From positions 10,773,298 through 10,837,297 of the forward strand of contig OX377203.1 in NCBI GenBank assembly GCA_947396885.1: 64,000 bases of DNA. The letters run 5' to 3'. Of the stretch, positions 15,601 through 25,347 are shown piece by piece. Positions within the stretch are counted from its first letter, which is position 1, and every line of letters starts with the position of its first letter. Both the position numbers and the translations under genes were made by a program. This DNA is from Heligmosomoides polygyrus polygyrus (taxonomy: Eukaryota > Nematoda > Chromadorea > Rhabditida > Heligmosomidae). The notes under the pieces are model-generated. The model searched no databases. It worked only from the letters and a program-made list of their open reading frames with translations, and had not been told where the DNA came from.

Positions 15601-18600
15601 CTACATCCACACCTCGTGGGACCCAACAGCACTCACCCGTATATCGGGATGAGCCGGCCGCTGATACCAGCGTGGAACCAGTTAAGCTGTAGGTCTTGAT
15701 AGAAACGATTCAATTAAAGGCTTAAAGAAACTGAATTGAATCATTTCTATCAAGACCTAAAGCTTTCCATGCTGATATCAGGTGCCGGCTCATGCCGATA
15801 TACGGGTGAGCGCTGATCAGTCCCACGAGGTATGGATGGGGGGGGGGGGGGTTGAGCGTTCTACCCCCTCGTCCTCCTGGCCGCCCACCCCCCCCCCCCC
15901 AACCCCTGGGCTTGCTCGAGAGTCCAGTGGCTACCTTACGAGATAGTGGAGACGCAGATATTTGCCACGCCTCTGTTTAAAGGACGGGTATAGAACGCCA
16001 CTCCGCCGTATGGACGTTGCGTTCGATCAAACGGCACCGGTGGTGTAAAAGCGTAGAGCTTTCCCGCCCGGTCAGAGGGAGGTGCGGGTTCGAGTCTCCA
16101 AGATGGTTAGAACAATTTTTGTTAAGGGAAAATTTAGAATAACTTTTTTTGAAATTTTTTTACTTTACCTGCCGAATGAGAGAAACAATTTTATAAAATT
16201 TTTATTTTTTGAGAAAAAATAATAAATTAAATTTTGCGTTAAGGCACAGCAAGGCAGCAATCCTGCATTAAAAGAGTGGATCGCGCCCTGCACTCAAAAA
16301 GTTCAACGCAACGTTTATTTGATTGATAGTGTAAATACGGCTTAAATGCAGCAAGAAAGTGAGGACATGTGTGTTGTTTACAACTGTTTGTGTTGACCAC
16401 TTGCAGGCGTGAAACTGCAAGCAAACAGAAATTTTGCTATCAATCGAATAAAAATCGCGAAGTTCGGGACGAGAGCATGGCGCAATCTCTGTTTTGGCAA
16501 TATAAAATGGCCGCCTTCCTGCTAATCAAAACAAGCTTAATTCATTGTTTTCTTAGAAAAATAAAATTTTTATAAAATTTCAAACCATGGGTTCCCTTAT
16601 TGGGAAATGAATTAAAACTTCAATTAAAATTACACTAAAATTTTCCTTGAACAAAAAATTATTCGAACATTTTTGGAGTCTCTAGCTTAATGTAGAAGAA
16701 TCTCATATCGATTTGGAAGAGGCATCTTTGAATTGAAAAGTCTCAGGCTTAGGCTTAGAAGAGTGTCCACTTTGACGTGAAAAGTGTCCAATTTGATTTG
16801 AAAAGCGTCTAATTTAATTTGAAAGTGTCCACTTCGGTTTGAAAAGTATCCAATTTTATTTGAAAATGTTCAATTTGACGTAAAAATGGTATATTTGTTT
16901 ATTTACTCCTGCATCAGAAGTGCGCCTAAACCAAAAAAGTAACAATTCAACAGTTGATAAGGATTTCATGGAGAAAGAGTAGAAAAAAACAGAAGTAGGT
17001 GAGCAACACATTGAGAGCCGGTTCCCCAATAAGAAGTGGATTGAAGAATCTGACAAAGTATGCAAGAAGCACATATGAGACGAAGCATGATATACTCGTA
17101 ATTCTGTCCCTGCTTCTTATCTACCTTTGTAAGAAACAAGAAAGGATGTTAATCACACGAACACAAGGGTTAAGTGTATAAATGAACGAAAATGCTCTAC
17201 ATGATCGCTAACCTTCTTTGCTTCCGACAGTATTATAGTATCCAGCAGAGAAACCTCCAGTGAACGCACCGTGAAACCTGCAAAAGCAACACTTGAGCGA
17301 CTCGACGAAAAACAAACATCAGCTCATTTGCTTCAATTTCAGCGGCGTCTACTCAGTAATCGTTACAATGCTCCATTTTTGAGCCTTCTAAACGGTGCTT
17401 AGTTTTCAACAATCGTAAAGGACTTCTCCTTTATGAGAATTCTTGGCTTCGATCTGAACTCTAGCACCAGGCCCCACTCGGACACACACCCCCAGCTTAC
17501 CGAACAGACGCTATGCCAGATCACCAGTGGCTATAGTTGTGCCCGAACGGATATACTTGAATAATCATTCGAATAAACAGATTTCAATAATTATTCGAAT
17601 AGCTGTTCGAAGAGTCGAATACTCGACATTTTTTAGAATTTCAAATATTTGTTGAATTCGACATCGATGGTTTTAAGAAGCCGAATAATCGCTCGAATTC
17701 GAGCATCGAAAGAAAGCCGTATTCGAATAATATTCGAAAATTGAATAATTTTATTCGAATATCAAACAAACCTTGAATCCTTATGCACAGAACCTGATTC
17801 GTACAAACTATTCGACTATTCGACCATAAACGAAAAATGGGGGTTATTCCATTACTCTTCAATTACTCTAAAAAATTGGCGAGCGAATAAATTCACCCTG
17901 TTCATCGCTCAAATAGTTTCGACATCGAATATGTCGTTCATCATTTCGTTCGATAAAGTTTCTTAAAAGCAGAACTACACCACTGGCGCTAGGGTTCTTG
18001 CAATCGATCACCTTGTAAGAGCTTACAACCTCCATAACAGACACCTGGGAATTAATTAAGAGCGAAGTGAATTTGCCATTTATCTATGATTGTAAGCGGC
18101 TCGTGCTAAGTACTGCGCAAATTCTCAAGAAGCACAACAACAGCCGTATTTTACAAAGAGTGAAAGCTAAGTCGTACTGTCTGAAGTATTTCGTAGCCAA
18201 AGATTCAATGACTGACCGTCGTCTTCCATTTTCGTCTGTTACGATCTGGTCCTGGATACCGGCTGGTTTCTTCGAAAACGATCCTTCTAAAAAATACACA
18301 CAATTTCCGACGAAAGTAATACTCCTCCTGACTTCCGTTTTAAGATTTTCTAGGAACCGATCGAAACTGAGCTCAAGGTGCTTCTACAAGAGGAATGGCA
18401 GAGGTTTTGCACGTTACGAATTTTTACAGTGTCCAGCAGAAAAGTGGTGGTCTCGTGTCCTCCTTACTCATCCCCGCAGAACGACTCTAAATTCGAGTCC
18501 CACTGGTGTCGCTAAATGGTCACTAAACTTGTCTCCATAGCACAGAGTTATATTAGGGCGGGCCAAACGTAATTAGACAAATTTCTTTATCTCCTTACAA

Positions 18601-20331
18601 CTCAATACAACTCAACGGTGCTGAGGAATGTTTTCGCCATTAAGATCAATGACCTTGCTGCCATCGATCAGCCAACTTCCTGATCCGATCCTTCCAGATC
18701 TGCTTGGGCCTGGTGTTGATCAACTGCTCGATATGGTTGTCAAGGACTGCTTGGATTCTTGTGTCCCTCCCGACCAGGAAGTCCTGTAGGCTCAACAAGT
18801 AGTGGTAGTCGCATGGAGAGATGTCCGGAGAACACGGTGGGAGAGGCATGTGAACGTAGCCCAACCAAGCAAGCTCATCCGTGGTCACTTTTGCCCGATG
18901 AGGTGTGGCGTTGTTGAGAAGAGGAGCACCTTGTTGAAGCGCTGAGACCGAATAAGTGCAAGTCGCCGGTTCATCTCCTCCATTTCGTCCATGGCCTTGC
19001 AGTCCATCGTCGTGCATTGGGAAAACATCTCCCAGTATACCGGTCCATGAACGCAGACTCAAAAGCTCAGGTGCTTCTCGCCATGAACATCCCGCCGAAC
19101 GAACGTCGGTAACAGGTTACCAGGCCTCACCCAGACTCGCTGCTTGGTAGGGTTAAGGTAGAAGACGTACTTCTCATCTTGCGTGAAGATTGAGTAAAGG
19201 CTGCTCGGGATTGGGAACTGGGTGATACATAGGTCCACTCGTCAGACTGGGGTTATGGCATGCTGCTGGAAATGGCGAAAGTGGTCACTTCTCAGGTGGC
19301 CTTCGGTAAGTAAGAAATAAACATACAAAACGAGAAGCACGAAACCGAACTCCAGTCCGTCATGGAGAGTCTCATTACTTTTGCCCCCCTCCCCCTAATA
19401 CATTAGCGGCTTCTATTGAGGTCAGTGGAGGCGCAGGAGGAGCAGTTGCTGCCGCTTGCACTCCGACTTGAGTTTCGTTGGCTCAGGATTTCCGTCCAGG
19501 GGCCGGATTTATCAATGACTTACAGCAATTTAACTGAGAAAATTACAGCTGAAATCCCTGAAAGCGCGGCTTATATAGAGCAACAAGCCGTGTTATTTGA
19601 GTTTCCGCTGTGAATTCTCTGTTAAACTTATGTAAGTTGTTGATGAATTCGACTCCAAGCAACCAAGCCCTCCATCCTTTCCCTCCGGGAGCTTGAATTG
19701 GAGCCGACTTGCCTTGGAAGGATTAAACACTGACACTAAACACTGACTTACTAAGCCCTGGTTTATACTTGCGCCGCCACGCGGCGCGGCACCACGATCG
19801 CCATAGATATCGATTTTTCGCGCCGCCCGGTCGATATCTATCCCGACCATCGTGCCGCGCCGCGCAGCGGTGCAAGTATAAACTAGGGCTAAAGGACGAC
19901 CTCAACCCTTTTTGTGATGCGCCATGCATTCTGTTTCTACGGGAAGTATCGCGGAGGCATTTTGAAGAACCCGGTTTAGCAGCCAGGAAATCTGGTCCGT
20001 TGGACCACTTACGCTGCTTAATATAGGATCCTTTTGCGTCCTCGCAGGTTTCGCCTGAATGTCCATAAAAGCCAAAAGGATCCCATAATGAGCAGCGTAG
20101 GTGGCGCAGCGGGCCGGCCTTCCTGGCGAACTTGGTTCTTCAAAATGCCTCCACGACACTTCCCGTAGAAACAGAATGCATGGTTCATCCCAAAAGGGAC
20201 TGATCAACGCCGTCCTTTATCCTCTACCTTCTACTGTAAATGTAAATACTAATGCGATTGTGAAGTAGCGTACTCTCATCCTCATCCGGATCCTCAAACT
20301 CCGTGCCGTATATCGCGAAGAGTTGCGGCAT
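645..20331 (-). CDS. GPATCH1: GPATCH1-like G-patch spliceosomal protein, 13 exons, 3' end not found
   Basis: Exons read on the minus strand: 20331-20274, 18286-18217, 17277-17213, 14825-14740, 9165-9005, 8752-8664, 8595-8381, 5596-5450, 5195-5038, 3485-3347, 3288-3216, 935-853, 750-about 649. All junctions have GT/AG and keep phase, giving about 482 codons. Landmarks match the GPATCH1 family in order: IYGTEFED near the N-terminus, [27 protein letters not shown], the G-patch core [64 protein letters not shown], and a [11 protein letters not shown] segment. G-patch proteins stimulate DEAH helicases; GPATCH1 associates with late spliceosomes in the nucleus. The start follows a TAG acceptor by one base and lies 255 bases after the PRDX3 stop. 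The last exon boundary (649 or 645) is uncertain, and the remaining C-terminus was not found in bases 1-640. Introns are large and repeat-filled. Confidence 0.92.
1020..2468. repeat. Dispersed direct and inverted copies of a CGACAACTCGTCC motif
   Basis: The core GACAACTCGTCC and its complement GGACGAGTTGTC recur in both orientations, for example near 1150, 1328, 1480, 1625, 1815, 1925, 2100 and 2260. They form a degenerate mosaic inside the large GPATCH1 intron between 936 and 3215. Short ORFs here are repeat translations. Confidence 0.7.
2469..2780. repeat. Minisatellite, about 30-base unit
   Basis: About ten tandem copies of a unit reading CGACAACTCGTCC then ATTACCCAACCCGATCA, with one interruption near 2545-2570 and a run of C near 2752. 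It is the ordered form of the motif scattered just upstream. Confidence 0.9.
2985..3182. mobile_element. Family A MITE (GGCCTACATG ends) in GPATCH1 intron
   Basis: The ends are inverted: TGCGGCCTACATG on the left and CATGTAGGCCACA on the right, about 165 bases apart. It lies just downstream of GPATCH1 exon 3288-3216. Confidence 0.75.
3900..4512. mobile_element. Foldback element with about 220-base arms
   Basis: 3905-4130 is repeated in inverted orientation at 4285-4507, with few mismatches and a loop of about 150 bases. No transposase seen. It lies in the GPATCH1 intron 3486-5037. Confidence 0.85.
5196..5449. mobile_element. 254-base GPATCH1 intron holding a family A MITE copy
   Basis: One end (CATGTAGGCCACATCAACGAC) is at 5393-5413. 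The interior has the ATTGGTTGGCGC-type sequence seen in other copies, but the opposite end is degraded. The element makes up most of the intron. Confidence 0.55.
5740..7260. repeat. Diverged tandem array, about 270-310-base unit (CGCAAAATTAGTGG family)
   Basis: The anchor CGCAAAATTAGTGG recurs near 5738, 6033, 6094, 6364, 6629, 6909 and 7225, each followed by a block rich in ATCGAT. Single relatives occur at 45497, 55015, 55390 and 58450. It fills part of the GPATCH1 intron 5597-8380; no coding content seen. Confidence 0.85.
7476..7899. mobile_element. Family B MITE, TIR GGATCTATCCTAGT, copy 1
   Basis: Left end GGATCTATCCTAGT and right end ACTAGGATAGATCC are inverted repeats. Inner matches (ATAACTAAAAAGTA and TACTTTTTAGTTAT) extend the arms to about 40 bases. 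A run of AAAT repeats follows it. Confidence 0.85.
8775..8952. mobile_element. Family A MITE inside the 252-base GPATCH1 intron
   Basis: Left CTAGTCGCTGATGTGGCC and right GGCCACATTAACGACTAG ends face each other. The intron runs 8753-9004, so the element occupies about 70 percent of it. Confidence 0.8.
9769..10665 (+). pseudogene. Penelope-like retroelement fragment with GIY-YIG endonuclease domain
   Basis: Two overlapping frames (9769-10359 and 10325-10663) give the end of a reverse transcriptase ([29 protein letters not shown]) and then a GIY-YIG nuclease (VVYLMSC...[13 protein letters not shown]...EH). That order, RT followed by a C-terminal GIY-YIG domain, is diagnostic of Penelope-like elements. 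It is truncated at the 5' end and broken by a frameshift near 10330-10360. It lies in the GPATCH1 intron 9166-14739. Confidence 0.85.
10690..12055 (-). pseudogene. Non-LTR retrotransposon reverse transcriptase (CR1/Jockey-like), 5'-truncated
   Basis: An uninterrupted 422-codon frame (12055-10787) starts inside the RT domain. It carries [12 protein letters not shown] (finger/palm), [14 protein letters not shown], and the catalytic YADD (MYADDIKIY), then the thumb and a long C-terminal part typical of nematode CR1/Jockey-type elements. The endonuclease and first ORF are absent. The 3' end runs into TAAATAAT-type repeats at 10705-10735. The intact frame suggests a recent insertion. It is antisense to the Penelope fragment and in the same sense as GPATCH1. 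Confidence 0.9.
12425..13460. mobile_element. Palindromic mariner-type non-autonomous element, copy 1
   Basis: Starts TTAGGTTGTCCCATAAGTCC and ends with its inverted complement, flanked by TA on both sides (12423-12424 and 13461-13462), the mariner target duplication. The arms are several hundred bases long and there is no transposase frame. Confidence 0.9.
13503..14664. mobile_element. hAT-type non-autonomous element with perfect 8-base target duplication
   Basis: Ends CAGGGATGAGCGG and CCGCTCATCCCTG are inverted, continuing into TTATCCG repeats. GACATTAC flanks it on both sides (13495-13502 and 14665-14672), an 8-base duplication expected of hAT transposases. The 1162-base interior has no transposase frame. 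It inserted 42 bases beyond the mariner-type element. Confidence 0.93.
15427..16110. repeat. Inverted pair of tRNA-derived repeats
   Basis: A tRNA-like unit on the minus strand (15590-15515) and another on the plus strand (16024-16098) face each other around a palindrome centred near 15720. Each has an A-box-like GTGGTGTAAAGGCGTAGAGC and a B-box GTTCGAGTCCC. The first has a pairable acceptor stem (GCGCCGG with CTGGCGC). Poly-G and poly-C runs lie at 15838-15852 and 15886-15900. Confidence 0.7.
16110..16870. repeat. AT-rich dispersed repeat family C, copy 1
   Basis: Recurs at 44215-44620, 52545-53270 and 53390-53960. Shared core: a GATTGATAGTGTAAAT stretch, then ATCAATCGAATAAAAATCGCGA, with edges built from GACGTGAAAATGG-like motifs. 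No coding content. Confidence 0.75.
18600..19320 (-). pseudogene. mariner transposase remnant, minus strand
   Basis: A frame from 19062 to 18646 carries the C-terminal half of a mariner transposase: [20 protein letters not shown] with the last catalytic aspartate, followed by the family's C-terminal helices. Upstream homology continues in other frames to about 19320, showing frameshifts. It lies in GPATCH1 intron 1. Confidence 0.85.
19498..19656. mobile_element. Family D MITE (TTACAGCAATTTAAC ends), copy 1
   Basis: Inverted ends of the type CATCAACGACTTACAGCAAT. Sister copies lie at 24155-24315 and 25197-25347. Confidence 0.75.
19752..19893. mobile_element. GC-rich hairpin MITE with GTTTATACTT ends
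   Basis: Near-perfect palindrome: CCCTGGTTTATACTTGCGCC at the left, mirrored at the right. Related hairpins lie at 28478-28700, 28880-29020, 29272-29399, 35495-35636, 41688-41827, 41828-41925 and 63200-63352. Confidence 0.85.
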
Positions 20332-20586
20332 TCTAAACAGAACAGCGCTCTCATATTGCTCCTTTTCGGTGACTACACACAGTCAAGGAAATAGTTCTGG
20401 AAACTTCCGTTGTCCTTGATCACGTGCACATCGAATTTTTAAACAACTTTATTAAGACCAGATTCGCTTGAAATAACCGTATACTCTCGACGGACGTACA
20501 CAAACACGCACAGTGAGGATTTCAGAAGCACAATACTCTACGAACAGAACATCATCTACGCTTGCTTCGGCTCCAATAAGGCTGGA
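20332..20586 (-). promoter_or_regulatory. Operon-like intercistronic region PRDX3 to GPATCH1
   Basis: AATAAA on the minus strand at 20453-20448, about 134 bases after the PRDX3 stop. A pyrimidine-rich TAG acceptor at 20334-20333 comes one base before the GPATCH1 ATG. The roughly 115-base interval between signal and acceptor is typical of SL2-type trans-splicing in nematode operons. Confidence 0.6.
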
Positions 20587-23500
20587 CTACTTGTTGACCT
20601 TGTTGAAGTACTCCTTGCTGTCCTTGACGCCGGGCTTGATCGTCGGCGAGTCGTCATGCCAGTCAGCGGGGCAGACCTGAAGAGAGCGATTCAGCACCTT
20701 AATGAAATGCCCCGAAAAGCACTCCGACTCACCTCTCCGTGCTTCTCCACAAACTGGAATGCCTTCAGCACACGCAGCGCTTCGTCTACGGAACGACCGA
20801 CTGGCAGATCATTGCAGGTGGTGTGGCGGACATCTCCATTAGGGTCGATGAGGAACAGTCCGCGATAGGACAAGCCGGACTCCTAACAATGGAATGATCT
20901 TCAGAGTTCGAGGAAACCACAAGGAAGTCCTGCACACACCTCGTCCAGTACTCCAAAGCTCCTGGCGATCTTCTTGTTGAAGTCAGACAGAATCGGAATA
21001 TCCATGTCGCCGAGACCGCCTTCCTTGCGTGGGGTTTGAACCCAGGCCAGATGAGAGAAATGCGAGTCACACGAGCACGTCACTACCTGAAATTGCGGTG
21101 ATTTGAGCGGATTCCGAAACCAAAGAGGGTTCTTCTTATCGCAGAAGGAACAGCTCGCGCAAGCGATGGAAGCTTCTGAATCGTACATCTGAACGGCGAA
21201 AGCGAATTATACTATTTTCACTTTTATTTATTTACTCATTTTATGGGGCATGTGCAGCACAATCGGAGGAGGTGCCGTCTGTCGCGTGCACCGATACCAG
21301 GTTCTTGGTTCGGATTTCCGCCCAGGTCAACCAAGCCTTCCATCCCTCCGGGGTCCTAGACTTGTCTGGGAAGGAGCGCTGACTTGTTCATCGGCTTGCC
21401 ATCGCAAGTCATTGTATGGCCACATACGCATTCATGTCGCCTCCACGACATCCCGTAGAAGTAGAATGCGCTGGCGCATCCCAGAAGGGATTGAGTAACG
21501 CCGTCCTTTATCCTTATCCTTTATGAGGAGAACACGAAGAGCCGGCAGCGCGACAAGAGGTACACCCGCCCCCTGTTGCTTATAGCCCAAACCGCTAAGA
21601 CGTTACCACTCCACATTTTCACTTTAAATTGAACACTTTTCATTCTAAACAAGACACCCTTGGATTTGCAAACCAGGCCACAACTATCTAAATTTTAAAC
21701 AGACACTGTCTAAGCTAACAACTCTCTTTTTAAAGAAATTTTTTTATTAAAAAGCCTCCATTACAGGGCGCCTTGAGAAAAACTGACTAAACTGTTTGAA
21801 TAAACACATAATTCTTATCATTTGACTTCACACAATATTTCTTATTTAATCCTGACGTGCTGGAGATCAACGAAGATACTGCTGTGTTGTACGGAGAGAT
21901 TGCGCCGCGCACTAGTTCTATACATTGCATTGTCTCTTCGAATGATGGTGTAACGCCACAGCGTAACTGTAACTGATTACATGCGCATAAATATAGAAAC
22001 AACAAAAAGATCATAGCAGAAGTAGTATAATGTGCTATCTTAAACATGGATGACGGCAATTTGTCCGAATATGATAAGAAGTTTCTCTTTTGCTTTTTAC
22101 GGTTCCTTCATGTAGAAGAGGTTTCGTTTATTTCATGTTCTTGTCTCTTCTTTTTTATCTTCAACTTTTACGTGCGCCTATGTTGCATGTCAATATTGGA
22201 GGGGGGGGGGGAGAGACAAAAGTAACCCTCCATGCCGTGCCCAAATATGTCGTGACTGGAGTCCGGTTTCACGCTTCTCGAATTTGTATGTTTGTCTGCT
22301 ACTTACTGAAGGCCACCTGAGAAGTGACCACTTTCGCCCTTTCCAGAAGCATGCCAAAACCCCAGTCTGTCTCGTGCCGAAACCCCGGTCTGACGAGTCG
22401 ACCTGTGTCGCGCAATCTCGTCCAATTCCCAACCCCAAGCAGCCTGGACTCATTAGTCACGCAAGATGAGAAGTACGTCTTCCACCTTAACCCTTCCAAG
22501 CACCAAGTCTGGGTGAGGCCTGTTGACCCGTTAGCGACCTTCGTTCGGCGAGATGTTCACGGCGAGAAGCACCTTTGGAGCTTTTGGGTCTGCGCCCATG
22601 GATCGGTTTACCGGAAGCTGTTTCCCAAGAGCACTACGATGAACTCCAAGGCCATGTTGAACGAAATAGAAGAGATGGGCCGGCGACTCGCTCTTATTCA
22701 TTCGCAGCGCTTCAAGAAGGTCCTCCTCTTCGACAACGCCGCATCCCATCAGGAACAAGTGAACACGGATAAGCTTGGCCAGCTGGGCTACGTTCACATG
22801 CCTCACCCACCGTATTCGCTGGACAGCTCTCCATGCGACTACCACTACTTTTTGAGTCTGCAGGACTTCATGGTCGGAAGGTACACAAGTTACAAATAGA
22901 TCGTTTTAAATCAAGTGTCCAGCTTAAGTTACAAATAGTATATATAAGGAGAATTTCCATCCTCAAATTAGTAAAAGCTTTGTCGTTATTGAATCAATAA
23001 GTCAAAGAAGGAGAGGGCCAGAAACGTTGCTATGGAACTGCGGTGGTAAGGGTTACAATCAGAACTGCTCTGCCGGAACCGAACCCCTGCTTCTCTCTCG
23101 TGAGTAACGGCAAATATCGGAAATCGAAGATTAAAGATCAAAAGCACAACCAAAGAAGTCATCCAGTAGAATCACTGTCAAGCATACACCACTCAAAGTG
23201 GCACCATTAGTTACGTAAGGAAGCTAATTTTGTAAATAAATAAATAAATAAATCATGCACGACGCATCCTAAATGGACTGACTACCTCCTGCTTTCACGA
23301 ACATGACCGTCATCGTCCTTGCTTTAGCCAAAGTGAAACAACTAACGGAAGTCACTCCCTTCTAGAAGATACCTGAGGCCTTTGTGCCACTTAAGCAAAA
23401 AAATAGAAGACCATACCTCGCAGCCAAGCTTTCTGAACTCCTCGGCACGATCTCCGAACGCAATGATCTCCGTCGGGCAGACGAATGTGAAGTCGAGCGG

Positions 23501-23765
23501 GTAGAAGAAGATGATCAGCCACTTCCCGTTGTAGTCCTTCGACGAGATGCTCTAAACCCAACAGTTTCACACCTCATTAGGGAAGATGATGTCCTCGACG
23601 TACCTTAAAGTCTCCGTCAACAACTGCTGTGGTCTCGAACTCCGGCAGCTTGCATTTGGGTCCAAGTGGTCTCACTGCCTGCAGAATAGGAGTGACCGAG
23701 AGGCGACGTGCTGACTGTAGGGCTACGGCTGATCGGGACACGGCTCTTATAGCGTTACGGAGCAT
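20587..23765 (-). CDS. prdx-3: Mitochondrial typical 2-Cys peroxiredoxin, PRDX3 type
   Basis: Five exons: 23765-23604, 23551-23417, 21086-20940, 20882-20733, 20676-20587; all phase 0, 227 residues plus stop. Thiol peroxidase that reduces hydrogen peroxide with thioredoxin. The N-terminus is basic and rich in R, S and A ([14 protein letters not shown]), fitting a mitochondrial presequence. The peroxidatic cysteine is residue 79 ([10 protein letters not shown]) and the resolving cysteine is residue 200 (EVCPADW). GGLG at 122-125 plus the C-terminal YF pair mark the hyperoxidation-sensitive eukaryotic class. Odd: exon 3 starts [15 protein letters not shown], with two cysteines where most relatives have small residues or Ser-Thr. 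I chose the second in-frame ATG because an AG acceptor after a pyrimidine tract lies three bases before it and cuts off the upstream ATG. The 2.3-kb intron 2 holds a mariner copy and a SINE. A candidate AATAAA lies at 20453-20448. Confidence 0.97.
21248..21530 (+). repeat. tRNA-derived SINE-like repeat, 5'-truncated
   Basis: B-box-like GGTTCGGATTTCC at 21306-21318, body containing GACTTGTTCATCGGC, and a tail of TTTATCC repeats. Homologous to 24885-25200; located between PRDX3 exons 2 and 3. Confidence 0.7.
22300..22900 (+). pseudogene. mariner transposase fragment, DD34D type
   Basis: A 191-codon frame contains [16 protein letters not shown] (first Asp region), [10 protein letters not shown] (second Asp) and SPCDYHYF (third Asp, 34 residues after the second). 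It stops early at MVGRYTSYK, and the N-terminal DNA-binding half is missing. It sits antisense in PRDX3 intron 2 and is homologous to the copy at 18600-19320. Confidence 0.88.
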
Positions 23766-24154
23766 TCTCTGCAATGGAGAGGAAAAGTGCTAGAAACTCT
23801 ACAGCCTCTGAGACCGCTCGTGTGGCACCTAAATCAAGCGGCGTATACAGGCCGCGGCGCTTAAATACGGACGAACTAAAATTTTGTTTTCAAATAAAGG
23901 TATCAACACACAAATACGGGATATCCCGAGAGCAAAAATCTCAATATATCCTCCGCCAGCCGCAATGACCTCCTCTATCCTGGCCTGACGCGCTCGCGCG
24001 CTCCCTTTAGCGCTGTCCATATTCTTCGTAATTGCTGCTTCAACATCGGTGCGATGATGTGACATTAGGGCGTCTTGTCTTGTTGGCAACCCTTTCGACT
24101 ACGCTCCAACTATAATAGCCAGGAGATTCAAATCCGGGCTATTCGGGGAGCAGG

Positions 24155-24315
24155 CACCGGACTCATCAACGACTTACTGCAATTTAGCAGAGAAAATACA
24201 GCTTAAATCCTTGCTAGCGCGGCGAAATGTTTCACCTTGACATGCCGCGCTATCAGGGATTCCGACCGTATTATCTTTGTTAAATTATTGTAACTCGTTG
24301 ATGAATCTCGCCCCA
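24155..24315. mobile_element. Family D MITE, copy 2
   Basis: Left CATCAACGACTTACTGCAAT mirrored at the right by TTGTAACTCGTTGATGAAT, with CGCGGC stems inside. Confidence 0.75.
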
Positions 24316-24321
24316 GAACTC

Positions 24322-24783
24322 CTTACCAGGAAGTTATCTCAACGGTAGGTCGGAACTGCCAAAGTGTTGTATATGGACAGAATCGCATCTCTCTGGGAAA
24401 CAACAAAATGCACATATCTCGACCCTAATACAACTCTGCACGGAGTTAGAATCGACGGTATGGCCGTTGGTGGTTTTAGCCCTCCGCCTGCACGCGAAGG
24501 GCGGGCTCATGTTGGCTGGAAACAGCGATTACGGGGACTACGCCGCCCCTCTACCCACTGTGCCACCACCGCTCGCTCGTTATCGCTGTTTCCAGCCAAC
24601 TTGAGCCCGCCCTTCGCGCAGGTAGAGGGCTAACGCCGCCAACGCCCAGCTTCCGTCGTCCCTAACTCTGCGCAGAATTGTATTTGGGTCGAGATATTTG
24701 CATTTTGTTGTTTCCCAGAGAGAGGCGATTCTGCTCATATACAACACTTGGGTCGCTCCGACCTACCGTTGAGATAGTATTCT
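24322..24783. mobile_element. Foldback family E, copy 1 (CTCAACGGTAGGTCGG ends)
   Basis: Arms of about 180 bases start TATCTCAACGGTAGGTCGGA and end with the inverted equivalent. A shorter relative of the element at 42660-43746. Confidence 0.85.
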
Positions 24784-24884
24784 GGTTAGACCAGAACATG
24801 TCCAAGTTATCGGACAGCCAGTTTTGGACTAAACGGCCATGTGGGTCGTCCTGCAGCCGGATACATCAAGGAATTCCAGCAATT

Positions 24885-25200
24885 TAGGATAAGGATAAGG
24901 ATAAGGATAAGGATAAAGGACGGCGGTACTCAATCCCTTCTGGGATGCGCCAGCGCATTCTACTACTAGGGGATGTCGTGGAGGCGACATGAATGCGTAT
25001 TTGGCCATACAATGACTTGCGGTGGCCAGCCGATGAACAAGTCAGCGCTTTATCCTTCCCAGACAAGTCTAGTACCAATTCATCGACCCCGGAGGGATGG
25101 AAGGCTTGGTTGGCCTGGGCGGGAAATCCGAACCAGGAACCTGGTATCGGGTGCACGCGCCAGTCGCGCCTCCTCCGACTGCGCTACACGCGCCCGCCAG
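24885..25200 (-). repeat. tRNA-derived SINE with (CCTTAT)n tail
   Basis: On the minus strand: an A-box-like GTGTAGCGCAGTCGGAG, a B-box GGTTCGGATTTCC, a body of about 230 bases, and a terminal run of CCTTAT repeats (24885-24920). tRNA head, unrelated body and simple tail are the three parts of a SINE. Its head abuts a family D MITE. Confidence 0.85.
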
Positions 25201-25347
25201 CAATTTAACAGAGAAAATACAGCTGAAATCTCTGATAGCGTTCCTCATCAAGCGATATGGTGAGCGTTATAAGCCGCGCCATCAGGAATTTCGGCTGTAA
25301 TTTCTCTGTTAAATTGCTGTAAGTCGTTGACGAATCCGGCCCCTGAA
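25197..25347. mobile_element. Family D MITE, copy 3
   Basis: AGCAATTTAACAGAGAAAATA at the left and the inverted form near 25300-25330, directly joined to the SINE head. Confidence 0.75.

Noticed and set aside
18067..18540. 157-codon plus-strand reading frame
   Set aside because: It runs antisense over GPATCH1 exon 18286-18217, has no recognisable domain, and the minus-strand exon is phased with its neighbours.
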